Source: Syntrophomonadaceae bacterium (GTDB taxonomy: Bacteria > Bacillota > Dethiobacteria > DTU022). From it: DNA of 59,878 nucleotides. A program made the translations under genes and the position numbers. Below, one piece after another: positions 8,685-17,683 of this stretch. Location: positions 1 to 59,878 of the forward strand of contig SLPH01000064.1 of the NCBI GenBank assembly GCA_007132095.1, in the 5' to 3' direction. How positions within the stretch are numbered: position 1 is the stretch's first letter; each line of letters opens with the position of its first letter. A model generated the notes under the pieces. That model had not been told where the DNA came from. It saw only the letters and a list, made by a program, of their open reading frames with translations, and ran no database searches.

Positions 8685-9311
8685 ATGATTGTTGAAAATC
8701 TCGTCGTCAGTATGTTTGCCACTAACTGTTATATTGCGGTTTGTGAGGAGACCGGGGAAGGTATCGTAATAGATCCCGGAGCGGGCGCAGAATCTATTCA
8801 TAATCGAATTAAAGCTGTCGATGCAAAGATTAAATATATTGTAAATACCCATGGCCATGTCGATCATGTTGCCGCCAACGGCAAACTGAAAGAAATATTA
8901 GAGGTTCCCATACTGCTGAACCGCGATGATCTTGAACTTTATAAAAAGCCCGGTTTCGGGCTAAGTATATTATTAAGCAAGCTGCCGGAACCGGATCGTT
9001 TCATTTCTGAGGGAGACAAAATAAGGTTTGGCAACATAGCGCTAAATGTCCTGGAAACGCCGGGGCACACCCCGGGCGGAGTATCACTTTATGGAGAAGG
9101 GTGCGTTTTTACCGGAGACACTCTTTTTGCCGGCTCTATTGGCCGGACAGATTTAGCAGGCGGTTCTTTACCTGAAATACTGGGCAGCATTAAAGAGAAG
9201 CTCTTGTCTTTGCCGGACAATATGAAGGTTTATCCCGGGCACGGTCCCGCCTCGACGATCGGACACGAAGCGAAAACCAACATGTTCCTGATAAATTCTT
9301 CCAACCTCTAA
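8685..9311 (+). CDS. Metallo-beta-lactamase-fold hydrolase, glyoxalase II-like
   Basis: This 208-residue MBL-fold protein has the zinc motif THGHVDH (HxHxDH), the later ligands in TPGHTPGG and FTGDTLF, and PGHGP near the end. It resembles the short bacterial YcbL/GloB-like enzymes that hydrolyse thioesters such as S-lactoyl conjugates. The substrate is not shown by sequence alone. The ATG has GGGGGAGA upstream. It is not WalJ: the WalJ N-terminal signature is absent. Confidence 0.85.
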   Translation: MIVENLVVSMFATNCYIAVCEETGEGIVIDPGAGAESIHNRIKAVDAKIKYIVNTHGHVDHVAANGKLKEILEVPILLNRDDLELYKKPGFGLSILLSKLPEPDRFISEGDKIRFGNIALNVLETPGHTPGGVSLYGEGCVFTGDTLFAGSIGRTDLAGGSLPEILGSIKEKLLSLPDNMKVYPGHGPASTIGHEAKTNMFLINSSNL

Positions 9312-9584
9312 GCGGGCAGTTTATATCGGTCCATTATAACTTCTGCAGAATCTAATAAATTTAAATTTAATAAAGGATATTTGGGGTTTATATAGAATAA
9401 TAGCCTATCGACATTCATTATATCTTTATTGGCCGAGGTTCCTCAGAATAAGACATTTTAAAAATTATTTGCCAGTTCGAGGCTGGTCAGGTTTATTCCC
9501 GCGGAAAAGAGAGACAGGTCACTCCCGCCCGTCAGATCACCTAATGCATATAATTTAAATAATATCCTTTAGTCTGGAAAACAT
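9312..9584 (+). other. AT-rich intergenic spacer without a gene
   Basis: I find no convincing reading frame here. The spacer is clearly more AT-rich than its neighbours. It holds a perfect 14-base palindrome of A and T at 9356-9369 and a small GAGG-TT-CCTC palindrome near 9435-9444. TATAAT-like hexamers occur near the 3' end, so a promoter for the following exchanger gene is plausible but not defined. Confidence 0.5.
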
Positions 9585-10586
9585 ATGATCAATCCTTGGA
9601 TACAGTTCATAATCAGCGCTGCTTTAATTGTATGGGCCGGCAGCAGACTGACAAGAAGCGCGGCAGTGATTGCCGAAAATACCGGCATAGGTACCGCATG
9701 GGCAGGCGCACTGTTGCTTCCTCTTGCGACATCGCTGCCGGAGCTGGTGACAACCCTGCGCGCAGTGATGATTGACATCCCTGACTTAGCGGTGGGTAAC
9801 ATCTTTGGCAGCTGCCTATTTAACCTTTCTTTGCTGGCAGTAATTGATCTTGTCCAGGGCCGGGGGCCTTTGACATCCAGGGTGAGCACAGGGCATACCC
9901 TGACAGCGTCACTTAGCATTATCACCCTGAGTTTGGCTCTTTTAGCCATGCAGGGCCTGCTCATTTTTCCGGTCGGTTTTATAGGCCTCGAATCAATAGG
10001 AATAGCAGCTGTTTATATTTTTGGCAGCAGGTTTCTTTTTAATTATGAAAAAGGGAAAATTAAAAAGCCCGGGCCTGATTTGCCTGTTGTCCATCGAGGC
10101 AAGGTGGGTAGCAGCACACGTTCGGCCATTGCCCAGTTCACCCTGGCGGCAGCGCTCATTGTGGTTGCAGGTGTATTTGTCACTGATGCTTCAGATCTGA
10201 TAGCCCTGGAAACAGGACTTGGCCACAGCTTTGTTGGAACCATATTTCTGGCAATCAGCACTTCTCTTCCCGAAACTGTGACCACAATAACAGCAGTAAG
10301 GCTTGGTTATCTCGATATGGCGGTTGCTAATGTGTTTGGCGCCAACCTGATGAACCTGTTTATTATATTCCTGGCAGATTTGCTCTATCTTGGCGGCCCC
10401 ATCCTGGCGGTTGTTTCAGCCGGTCATATATTTTCAGCCCTGACTGTGGTCCTGTTAAGCGCGATTGTGATATTCGGTATAAATTACCGGTCCAGTTTTT
10501 CCCTCGGCGGCATAGGTTTGGATGCGCTGTTGGTTTTGTCCGGATATTTGATGGCAGTTTATGTTTTATTCTCCGCAAGCGGCTAA
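9585..10586 (+). CDS. Cation/Ca2+ exchanger family membrane protein (YrbG-like)
   Basis: This 333-residue integral membrane protein has about ten hydrophobic segments in two inverted halves. Each half carries the alpha-repeat signature of the Ca2+/cation antiporter superfamily: ATSLPELVTT followed by AVGNIFGS in the first, STSLPETVTT followed by AVANVFGA in the second. The acidic residue in each (S)LPE motif is the expected ion ligand. Family members exchange Na+ or H+ for Ca2+; the exact ions cannot be read here. It precedes rho by 22 bases and may share its transcript. Confidence 0.85.
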   Translation: MINPWIQFIISAALIVWAGSRLTRSAAVIAENTGIGTAWAGALLLPLATSLPELVTTLRAVMIDIPDLAVGNIFGSCLFNLSLLAVIDLVQGRGPLTSRVSTGHTLTASLSIITLSLALLAMQGLLIFPVGFIGLESIGIAAVYIFGSRFLFNYEKGKIKKPGPDLPVVHRGKVGSSTRSAIAQFTLAAALIVVAGVFVTDASDLIALETGLGHSFVGTIFLAISTSLPETVTTITAVRLGYLDMAVANVFGANLMNLFIIFLADLLYLGGPILAVVSAGHIFSALTVVLLSAIVIFGINYRSSFSLGGIGLDALLVLSGYLMAVYVLFSASG

Positions 10587-10608
10587 TTTTTAAAGGTGGT
10601 GTAATAGT

Positions 10609-11853
10609 TTGGATAGTGAAAAGCTTAAGGCACTGACTCTGAGCGAGCTTCACCGTTTGGCAAAAGAGCATGAAATCAAGGGGCAATCTACGATGCGCAA
10701 GCAGGAATTAATTGATGCCCTCACAAAATTGTTTTCGGAGAACGGCGAGCAGCACAGCGCTTCAGGAATGCTGGAAATTATGAATGACGGGTTTGGTTTT
10801 CTGCGCAGGAAGAAATACTTTTTTTCTGATGATGACATCTACATATCGGCTTCGCAGATCAGGCGGTTTAATTTAAGGACAGGGGATATAATCACCGGAC
10901 GAATTAGGCCTCCCAAGGACAATGAACGTTATTATGCCCTTCTCCAGGTGGAGGAAGTAAACGGCGGAGATCCGGAATCGTTATCAAATCGCAAAAACTT
11001 CACATCACTGGTCCCTATTCACCCTGATGATGCCCTTCGCCTCGAAACCAAATCGCATATTCTTTCTACCAGGATTATTGATCTGCTCATACCGGTCGGA
11101 AAAGGACAGCGCGGCATGATAGTCGCCCCCCCCAAAGCCGGAAAAACCATGCTTCTGAAGCAGGTGGCTAACAGTATCTCTGTCAACCATCCGGAAATAG
11201 AGCTAATCATCCTGCTCGTCGATGAACGGCCGGAGGAAGTTACAGATATGGAGAGGAGCGTTAATGCTGATGTGGTCAGCTCAACATTTGACCAGAAGCC
11301 CGAAAACCACATCCGGATTGCCGAACTTGTCCTGGAGCGATCACAGCGTCTTGTTGAGCAGGGTAAAGATGTTGCCGTGCTTCTTGATAGTATTACCAGG
11401 TTGACCAGGGCTTATAACCTGGTTATTCCGCCCAGCGGGAGAACCTTATCGGGCGGTATCGACCCCGGCGCGTTTTACAAGCCTAAAAGATTTTTTGGCG
11501 CTGCCAGGAATATTGATGGCGGCGGCAGCCTGACCGTGCTTGCTACAGCCATAGTTGAAACGGGGAGCCGTATGGATGATGTTGTTTATGAAGAATTTAA
11601 AGGCACCGGGAACTTAGAGCTACATCTCGACCGCCGCATTGCCGAGCGGAGAATTTTCCCGGCTATCGATATTTCACGCTCTGGAACAAGGCGGGAAGAG
11701 CTTCTGCTGGATGAGCGTAAAATTGAGCTAATGTGGGCCCTGAGACGGGCGATGGGCTCTAGCACCAGTGTCGAATTCCTGGAAGCATTAATGGATCGCC
11801 TTCGTAAAACAAAAAGCAATGAAGAGTTTCTTAAGAATATGCATACTATGTAA
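10609..11853 (+). CDS. rho: Transcription termination factor Rho
   Basis: This 414-residue hexameric RNA helicase ends transcription at Rho-dependent sites. It has an N-terminal helical domain (about 1-45) with [15 protein letters not shown], a cold-shock-like RNA-binding fold (about 50-125) with GFGFLRR, and a RecA-type ATPase with P-loop [19 protein letters not shown] and [13 protein letters not shown]. The start is TTG behind AAAGGTGGTG. There is no long disordered N-terminal insertion as in some high-GC bacteria. rpmE follows, as in Bacillus. Confidence 0.97.
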   Translation: MDSEKLKALTLSELHRLAKEHEIKGQSTMRKQELIDALTKLFSENGEQHSASGMLEIMNDGFGFLRRKKYFFSDDDIYISASQIRRFNLRTGDIITGRIRPPKDNERYYALLQVEEVNGGDPESLSNRKNFTSLVPIHPDDALRLETKSHILSTRIIDLLIPVGKGQRGMIVAPPKAGKTMLLKQVANSISVNHPEIELIILLVDERPEEVTDMERSVNADVVSSTFDQKPENHIRIAELVLERSQRLVEQGKDVAVLLDSITRLTRAYNLVIPPSGRTLSGGIDPGAFYKPKRFFGAARNIDGGGSLTVLATAIVETGSRMDDVVYEEFKGTGNLELHLDRRIAERRIFPAIDISRSGTRREELLLDERKIELMWALRRAMGSSTSVEFLEALMDRLRKTKSNEEFLKNMHTM

Positions 11854-11883
11854 CAAAATGGGTAGTGTAATGCCGGATAGGCG

Positions 11884-11912
11884 TTGCATTAGAGCTCATT
11901 TTATGTTATGAT
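11884..11912 (+). promoter_or_regulatory. Sigma-A-type promoter for rpmE
   Basis: TTGCAT (11884-11889) and TATGAT (11907-11912) are separated by exactly 17 bases and lie about 35 bases before the rpmE start. An inverted repeat TAATGC/GCATTA (11868-11873 and 11886-11891) overlaps the -35 box and could be an operator. Confidence 0.65.
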
Positions 11913-11947
11913 CCGTAATCGGGATTAACATGAGGAGGCTGACCAAA

Positions 11948-12145
11948 ATGAAAGAGAATCTGCACCCAAAATATTACCGCACCACGGCCACTTGCGCCTG
12001 CGGAGAAAGCTTTGAAACCGGATCGACCAAGGAAAACCTGAAGGTAGAAATATGTTCGAAGTGTCACCCTTTCTTTACGGGTAAACAAAAATTTGTCGAC
12101 ACCGGCGGCCGTGTAGAAAGGTTCCGCCGCAAGTACGGTATGTAA
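11948..12145 (+). CDS. rpmE: 50S ribosomal protein L31, zinc-binding (C+) type
   Basis: This 65-residue L31 has Cys16, Cys18, Cys36 and Cys39 in the positions that bind zinc, plus the [12 protein letters not shown] signature. It is therefore the zinc-replete form and not the Zur-regulated Cys-less paralogue. I chose ATG 11948 because GAGGAGG lies ten bases upstream; ATG 11930 would place that site inside the gene. It has its own promoter and terminator. Confidence 0.96.
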   Translation: MKENLHPKYYRTTATCACGESFETGSTKENLKVEICSKCHPFFTGKQKFVDTGGRVERFRRKYGM

Positions 12146-12155
12146 GCAATAAGCT

Positions 12156-12185
12156 AAGCAGAGCTCGTTGCTCTGCTTTTTTTTT
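12156..12185 (+). terminator. Rho-independent terminator after rpmE
   Basis: AAGCAGAGC pairs perfectly with GCTCTGCTT across a five-base loop (TCGTT), followed by eight or more T. Confidence 0.93.
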
Positions 12186-12341
12186 GCCGGCAGCTTTTGG
12201 GCAGGGCTTCAGATACTACATGCTGCCTGCGGGAGCCGGCTTGTTGCTAATAATGCAGCTTATTTCATTGCGAATGTTGATTCATCGGCTCCGAATAAGC
12301 CTTTTGTGAGGCTGTTAATATTATAACTGACGAGGGCAATT

Positions 12342-13412
12342 ATGCTTGATAAGCTTGATAACATCACTAAAAGATACCATGAGCTGGAGCAGCTTTTAAG
12401 CGATCCTAAAACTCTTGAGAATCGCGAGGCCTGGATGCAGCTTTCGAAAGAAATGGCCTCACTGGCCCCGCTGAACGAACTTTACCAGGAATACCTTCAG
12501 GTAAGTAAAGAGCTGGATGACGCGGCAGATATGCTCAAAACTGCCGAAGATGCTGAAATGCTCGATTTCCTCAGGGAAGAAGAAAGCTCACTTAATACCC
12601 GTCAACAGGATTTGGAAGCCAAAATCAAGGAGCTTCTGCTGCCCAAAGATCCTTATGATGAAAAAGGCGTCTTTATAGAAATCAGGGCTGGCACCGGTGG
12701 AGAAGAAGCGGCTCTTTTTGCAGCAGATCTATTAAAGATGTATGTCCGCTATGCTGAAGGCAGAAACTATAAAACGGAGATTGTCGATTCTCACCCGACA
12801 GATATTGGCGGATATAAGGAAGTTATCCTTGGTGTTGATGGCAAGGGGGCATATAGCCGCCTTAAATATGAAAGCGGGGTCCATCGTGTGCAGCGGGTTC
12901 CTTCGACTGAATCGAGTGGGCGGGTCCACACCTCGGCGGCCACGGTGGCAGTGCTGCCGGAAGTTGAAGATATTGAAATAGAGATCAATCAAACCGATCT
13001 ACGGATAGATACATTTTGTGCCACAGGGCCGGGAGGGCAAAGCGTGAATACCACTCAGTCGGCAGTGAGGATTACGCACGAACCGAGCGGTATAGTAGTT
13101 AGCTGCCAGGATGAAAAATCTCAGCTTCAGAATAAGGAAAAGGCGCTGCGCATACTGCGCAGCAGGCTCCTCGACAAATATATGTCGGAGCAAAACGCCG
13201 AGCTGGCAGAAACGAGGAAAACAATGATCGGAAGCGGTGATCGCAGCGAGAGGATCCGAACCTACAACTATCCTCAGAACAGGGTTACAGATCACCGCAT
13301 TGGCTTGACCCTTCATAAAATGGACTTAATTTTAGCCGGCGATCTCGATGACATTATTGAGCAGCTGGCCGCTCAAGAACGGTCCGAAATACTTGAACAA
13401 AACCAGGCCTGA
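12342..13412 (+). CDS. prfA: Peptide chain release factor 1 (RF1)
   Basis: This 356-residue class I release factor reads UAA and UAG and triggers hydrolysis of peptidyl-tRNA. The GGQ motif is in [10 protein letters not shown]. The codon-recognition region contains [11 protein letters not shown], with the PxT motif as PST in place of the more common PAT. The N-terminal helical domain (about 1-100) and the length are normal. The next gene, prmC, encodes the enzyme that methylates the GGQ glutamine. Confidence 0.97.
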   Translation: MLDKLDNITKRYHELEQLLSDPKTLENREAWMQLSKEMASLAPLNELYQEYLQVSKELDDAADMLKTAEDAEMLDFLREEESSLNTRQQDLEAKIKELLLPKDPYDEKGVFIEIRAGTGGEEAALFAADLLKMYVRYAEGRNYKTEIVDSHPTDIGGYKEVILGVDGKGAYSRLKYESGVHRVQRVPSTESSGRVHTSAATVAVLPEVEDIEIEINQTDLRIDTFCATGPGGQSVNTTQSAVRITHEPSGIVVSCQDEKSQLQNKEKALRILRSRLLDKYMSEQNAELAETRKTMIGSGDRSERIRTYNYPQNRVTDHRIGLTLHKMDLILAGDLDDIIEQLAAQERSEILEQNQA

Positions 13413-13425
13413 GCAGGTATCTGAT

Positions 13426-14310
13426 ATGATAATGACTTTAACAATTGAGGAAGCTCTGCGCAGGGCTTCTTTTTGCTTTAAGGAGGCCGGGTTGGATAAC
13501 CGTCGCAGTGAGGCAGAGTTATTAATGATGCATGTCCTCAACTGCTCCAGGCTGGATCTTGTTCTGTCCGGGCAGGCAATATTACCCGAAGAGAAGCAGG
13601 AAGAGTTTCAAGGCCTGGTCCGGCGAAGACGGTTGGGTGAACCTGTCGCTTACCTCGTCCGTTCAAAATACTTCTATGGCCGCCCTTTTCGGGTTAACAG
13701 GAGCGTCCTTATACCGCGACCGGAGACAGAGCTGATTATTGATGCATCTGTTGAGTGGGCAAAAGGCAATCAATTTGTAGAGGGAGCCGGTATTACTGCC
13801 CTTGATCTGGGCACCGGCTCCGGTTGCCTCGCAATTACGCTTGCGGCCGAGCTGCCGCAGGCTAGCGTTTACGGAGTCGACGTTTCTAGAAGGGCTTTAG
13901 CAGTGGCAGCAGAGAACGCTGCATTGCTTGTGTCAGATAATCAGCCGAATTGGTTGGAAGGGACATTTAGCGAGGCGCTAAAAAGCCTTGAACCCGCGGT
14001 TCGTTTCAACCTCGTCGTAGCAAATCCGCCTTACCTGACCAAGGCCGATATGGATCAACTGTCCGATTCAGTAAAGAAATATGAGCCCTGCCTGGCTCTT
14101 TACGGCGGAGAAGATGGTTTGGATGCTTACCGGTGCATCCTGCAGGAACTGCCTTTACACCTTGAATCGCCGGGTGCGGTACTCTTTGAAATTGGTGCCG
14201 GTCAGGCGGAAGCGGTAAGAAAGCTGATTGTTGAAACGGCAGCTTTTAAATCGGTTACCTTTAAAGAAGATCTCGGGGGTTGGCCCCGTGTAGCCGAGGC
14301 GTTATTTTAA
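13426..14310 (+). CDS. prmC: Release factor glutamine methyltransferase PrmC
   Basis: This 294-residue SAM-dependent enzyme methylates the Gln of the GGQ motif in RF1 and RF2. It has an N-terminal substrate-binding helical domain (about 1-85), a Rossmann fold with LDLGTGSGCLA (127-136) for SAM, and NPPY at 200-203, the catalytic signature for glutamine N-methylation. I chose ATG 13426 with CAGGT upstream; the longer frame would run into prfA. The 3' end overlaps convergent nikR by nine bases. Confidence 0.95.
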   Translation: MIMTLTIEEALRRASFCFKEAGLDNRRSEAELLMMHVLNCSRLDLVLSGQAILPEEKQEEFQGLVRRRRLGEPVAYLVRSKYFYGRPFRVNRSVLIPRPETELIIDASVEWAKGNQFVEGAGITALDLGTGSGCLAITLAAELPQASVYGVDVSRRALAVAAENAALLVSDNQPNWLEGTFSEALKSLEPAVRFNLVVANPPYLTKADMDQLSDSVKKYEPCLALYGGEDGLDAYRCILQELPLHLESPGAVLFEIGAGQAEAVRKLIVETAAFKSVTFKEDLGGWPRVAEALF

Positions 14311-14721
14311 ACCGGCCCCTGTTGAACTGATCGTTAATTTGCCGTGTTTGACTCCCTTGACTCCAATCAGTCGGTCGGCCAAATCTCTGGCCTCTGCCGC
14401 TTTTCCCTTAATAACCATAACTTCAAGGCAGTGCTCATGTTCAAGGTGAACATGCATCACGGAAACAATCATTCCGTGGTGGCGATGCTGCAGTTCTAAT
14501 AGCAGGTCACTCAAACCCTTGACATGGTGGTTGTAAATAATAGTTATTGTGCCGGCAACCTCTTCGTCGCCCCGGGACCAGTCAATTTCAACCAGCTGGT
14601 TGCGGATTAAATTCCGGATTGCTTCAGAACGGTTTGGGTAACCACGCTTTACTATTTCCTGATCCAGGCGCTGCAGCAGCTCTTTCTCCATGGAAATGCC
14701 GAACCTGATTAAACCGGACAA
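14302..14721 (-). CDS. nikR: Nickel-responsive regulator NikR
   Basis: This is the only protein gene on the minus strand. The 139-residue product has a ribbon-helix-helix DNA-binding domain (about 1-45, starting LIRFGISMEKELL) and an ACT-like nickel-binding domain. The nickel ligands known from E. coli NikR have counterparts at H79, H90, H92 and C98 with the same spacing. It represses nickel uptake when nickel is sufficient. I chose TTG 14721 because GGGGGG lies seven bases upstream on the minus strand. The ATG at 14748 sits inside the promoter -10 box and would not be transcribed. No nickel transporter is present in the window, so its targets lie elsewhere. Confidence 0.9.
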   Translation of the reverse strand: MSGLIRFGISMEKELLQRLDQEIVKRGYPNRSEAIRNLIRNQLVEIDWSRGDEEVAGTITIIYNHHVKGLSDLLLELQHRHHGMIVSVMHVHLEHEHCLEVMVIKGKAAEARDLADRLIGVKGVKHGKLTISSTGAGLK

Positions 14722-14746
14722 ATCTGTTCCCCCCAGTTTATTTCCC

Positions 14747-14755
14747 ATTATAGCA
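14747..14755 (-). promoter_or_regulatory. Extended -10 promoter of nikR
   Basis: Read on the minus strand this is TGCTATAAT, a perfect extended -10 element. The expected transcript start lies about 20 bases before the TTG start, giving a short leader with a GGGGGG ribosome site. No good -35 box is visible, which extended -10 promoters tolerate. Confidence 0.7.
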
Positions 14756-14891
14756 CAGGGCAGAGCAGCTGAAGCGTTAATCCTCCCACTGCGCTGAAAA
14801 TTTTGCCTAACTTCAGCGGGCAGGGAAACGAGGGTTAACATGGAATAGTTATAATAATAACAGGCGATGTTCATACCGGATTAATAAATGT

Positions 14892-14920
14892 TTGTATTTA
14901 TAAGGGCCTTATTTTATAAT
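14892..14920 (+). promoter_or_regulatory. Promoter of the Na/Pi cotransporter gene
   Basis: TTGTAT (14892-14897) and a perfect TATAAT (14915-14920) are separated by 17 bases, about 58 bases before the GTG start. It diverges from the nikR promoter. Confidence 0.7.
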
Positions 14921-14977
14921 ATGCTTTGGGCGCTTGTGACATTAAACTTTCGCGTCTTGCTGTGGGGAGGTTAGCCG

Positions 14978-16579
14978 GTGTTCTGGGATTTAGCATTCGG
15001 AGTCATTGGCGGGTTGGGCCTTTTTTTGTTTGGTATTCAGATCATGGCCTCAGGGATGCAAAAGGCTGCCGGCGACCGTTTTCGCCGCATCCTTGAAGTT
15101 CTTACCAATAAGCCGGTTCTCGGCGTTTTTACCGGAATCCTGGTTACGCTGCTGGTACAGAGCAGCAGCACGGCAACAGTTATGGTTGTAGGCTTTGCAA
15201 ATGCCGGGTTAATGAACCTATCCCAGGCGATCAGTGTTATTATCGGATCAAATATCGGCACAACCGTAACCGCCCAGATTATATCTTTTAAAATAGGTGT
15301 AATCGCTTATCCTGCCATAGGAGCCGGCTCGCTTATTAACTTTTTCGGCCGCCGGCGCATACATCGATACCTGGGGCAAACCCTGCTCGGGTTTGGTCTC
15401 CTGTTCCTCGGAATGACAACCATGTCCAGCGGCATGATGCCGCTTAAAGATCTTGATGCTTTTCATCGCCTTTTAACCCAGTTTAGCATTTACCCCATCC
15501 TGGGCATTCTCTGCGGAGCGGTATTCACAGCGCTCCTGCAGAGCAGCAGCGCCGCTACCGGTGTAATTATTGCCTTAACGCTGCAGGACTTGATCCCTTT
15601 TCACTCAGCTGTTCCCTTGATCCTTGGCACCAACATCGGTACCTGCTTCACTGCCATGCTGGCCAGCATCGGGGCCAATGTGGCGGCAAAGCGAGCTGCA
15701 GTGGCCCATGTTGTTTTTAATGTAATCGGTGTTTGCCTGGCCCTGATCCTTTTAAAACCCTTTACAGACCTTATTATTGAAACGGCGGCTACAGTGCCTC
15801 GCCAGGTCGCCAACACCCACACAGCTTTTAACATACTGAATACTATTGTATTCCTGACGTTTCTTAAACCATTTACTAAACTGGTTTGCCGGATTGTGCC
15901 CGGTGAGGACGAGAAGATTGAGTTTGGGCCCAAGTATCTCGATCCCCGTATATTAAAAACACCGGCTATGGCTATCGGGGGGGCTAAAAAAGAGCTTTTA
16001 AGGATGGCCAGCATAGCCCAGGACATGCTGGATGAGGCAATGGAGGTTTTTCTGAAAAACGATTTGAAGAAAATCAAGCATATCGAGCAGATGGAAGAAC
16101 TGGTTAATGGGTTGGAAAAAGAAATTAATGTTTACATTGCCGATCTGTCCCAGCATTCGCTGTCTCAGCATCAATCCAAAAAAGTAGCCGGCCTGATGTC
16201 TGCGGCAAACGACCTCGAAAGAATAGGCGATCATGCAGAAAACATAATGCAGCTTGCGGAGATCAAGGTTGAAGAACGCCTTCCCTTCTCTGAAGCCGCG
16301 CTTGAAGAGATAAGCGAAATATACGAGAAGGTAAAAGGTATGCTTGGCAGATCAATCAGGGCTTATGAGGAGGAAGACAAAGAGCTGGCGCTACTTGTTA
16401 TTCCTGAAGATGATGAAGTTGACGAAATGGAGAAGATGCTTCGAAACAGACATATTGAAAGAATTAATACTAAGAAGTGCTATCCTCATTCAGGTGTCAT
16501 TTACCTTGATCTTCTCAGCAACCTGGAGAGAGTGGCAGATCATGCCAACAACATCGCCCACCTGGTAACAGATGATTAA
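14978..16579 (+). CDS. Na+/phosphate cotransporter family protein with C-terminal PhoU-like domain
   Basis: This 533-residue protein joins a type II Na/Pi cotransporter membrane region (about 1-310) to a cytoplasmic PhoU-like helical domain (about 335-530). The repeated QSSS signature is present twice (VQSSSTATVM near residue 55 and LQSSSAATGV near 190), the pattern expected for the two inverted transport repeats. The PhoU part shows the ANDLERIGDHAENI and SNLERVADHANNI repeats. Such fusions take up phosphate with sodium or take part in phosphate sensing. GTG start behind GGGGAGG. Confidence 0.9.
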   Translation: MFWDLAFGVIGGLGLFLFGIQIMASGMQKAAGDRFRRILEVLTNKPVLGVFTGILVTLLVQSSSTATVMVVGFANAGLMNLSQAISVIIGSNIGTTVTAQIISFKIGVIAYPAIGAGSLINFFGRRRIHRYLGQTLLGFGLLFLGMTTMSSGMMPLKDLDAFHRLLTQFSIYPILGILCGAVFTALLQSSSAATGVIIALTLQDLIPFHSAVPLILGTNIGTCFTAMLASIGANVAAKRAAVAHVVFNVIGVCLALILLKPFTDLIIETAATVPRQVANTHTAFNILNTIVFLTFLKPFTKLVCRIVPGEDEKIEFGPKYLDPRILKTPAMAIGGAKKELLRMASIAQDMLDEAMEVFLKNDLKKIKHIEQMEELVNGLEKEINVYIADLSQHSLSQHQSKKVAGLMSAANDLERIGDHAENIMQLAEIKVEERLPFSEAALEEISEIYEKVKGMLGRSIRAYEEEDKELALLVIPEDDEVDEMEKMLRNRHIERINTKKCYPHSGVIYLDLLSNLERVADHANNIAHLVTDD

Positions 16580-16615
16580 GGCTGGATAATCTGCTTTTAA
16601 ACATAAGGAAAAAGC

Positions 16616-17641
16616 ATGAGCAAAAAAAAGTTGGCCAGGGGCACGCTGCTCCTAAAAAATGACGTTGCGTCAATAAACTATGCCGCCCGGATTATCCGCC
16701 GCGGCGGCACGGTCGCTTTTCCAACGGAAACTGTTTATGGGTTGGGCGCTTCGGCCCTGGATCCGGCGGCGATCGAGAAAGTGTTCCAGGCAAAAGGGCG
16801 CCCGACAGACAACCCGCTAATTGTCCACATTGAAAACAGTGCTGCGCTTGCATCGGTTGCCTCTTTTGTCCCGGATATGGCCTACCTTCTTGCTGAGCAT
16901 TTTTGGCCTGGCCCGCTCAGCCTGGTCCTATTAAAGTCTGATTTTATTCCGCCTGCAGTATGCGCCGGTTTAAGCACAGTTGCAGTTCGTGTTCCTGATA
17001 ACCACATTGCCCTTGATTTGATACGCGCTTCTGCGGTGCCTATTGCCGCACCAAGCGCAAACCGCTCCGGCCGACCCAGCCCAACCAGTTGGAAGCACGT
17101 TCTAAAAGACCTTGCCGGAAGTATTGATGCCGTAATAAGAAGCCCGGGCTGCGTGATTGGCGTGGAATCTACGGTTCTGGATCTTACCTCCCATGACCCG
17201 GTTATCTTGAGGCCGGGTGGAGTCACCAGGGAAGAGCTGGAGCAGGTTCTGAACCGGAAAGTAGCCGTGGCTGGGGCAAGCAGCGATTCAGAGACGCCTC
17301 TTTCCCCCGGGACGAAATATCGTCACTACACCCCCGAAGTGCCGCTCATCCTGGTAACCGGCAGCGGGGTAAAAGTTTTAAAAGTTGTAAAGGCCCTACG
17401 GCAAAAGTATGAGACCCGGGGCTTGAAAATCGCTGTTTTGGAGGCATCGCTGACTGCCGCCCGGTTTGGCCGGCCTGCTGATGTAAAGGCGTTGGCATCA
17501 GGATTATATGGATCGCTGAGATCACTTGAGAATAGCGGGGTCGATCTTATTATTGCCGCTGCGGTTAAGCCCAGGGGCATTGGAATGGCAGTTATGAACA
17601 GGTTATATAAGGCTGCGGACCGTGTGATTAAGGTCTGTTGA
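16616..17641 (+). CDS. L-threonylcarbamoyladenylate synthase (TsaC/Sua5, long form)
   Basis: This 341-residue enzyme makes threonylcarbamoyl-AMP from threonine, bicarbonate and ATP, the first step of t6A modification of tRNAs reading ANN codons. The YrdC catalytic domain (about 15-205) has FPTETVYGLGA, KGRPTDNPL and APSANRSGRPSPT. A C-terminal Sua5 domain (about 235-340) makes it the long form, as in Bacillus YwlC. AAGGAAAAAGC precedes the ATG. The next genes are the ywlE and rpiB homologues, matching Bacillus order. Confidence 0.95.
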   Translation: MSKKKLARGTLLLKNDVASINYAARIIRRGGTVAFPTETVYGLGASALDPAAIEKVFQAKGRPTDNPLIVHIENSAALASVASFVPDMAYLLAEHFWPGPLSLVLLKSDFIPPAVCAGLSTVAVRVPDNHIALDLIRASAVPIAAPSANRSGRPSPTSWKHVLKDLAGSIDAVIRSPGCVIGVESTVLDLTSHDPVILRPGGVTREELEQVLNRKVAVAGASSDSETPLSPGTKYRHYTPEVPLILVTGSGVKVLKVVKALRQKYETRGLKIAVLEASLTAARFGRPADVKALASGLYGSLRSLENSGVDLIIAAAVKPRGIGMAVMNRLYKAADRVIKVC

Positions 17642-17683
17642 TTCTGCCAAAACCGCTGAACGGTTTGATGGAGGTTTAATATT

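Noticed and set aside
8685-9311. MBL-fold gene considered as walJ
   Set aside because: The glyoxalase II-like motif order and N-terminus do not match WalJ, and it is 3.6 kb away from walI behind other genes.
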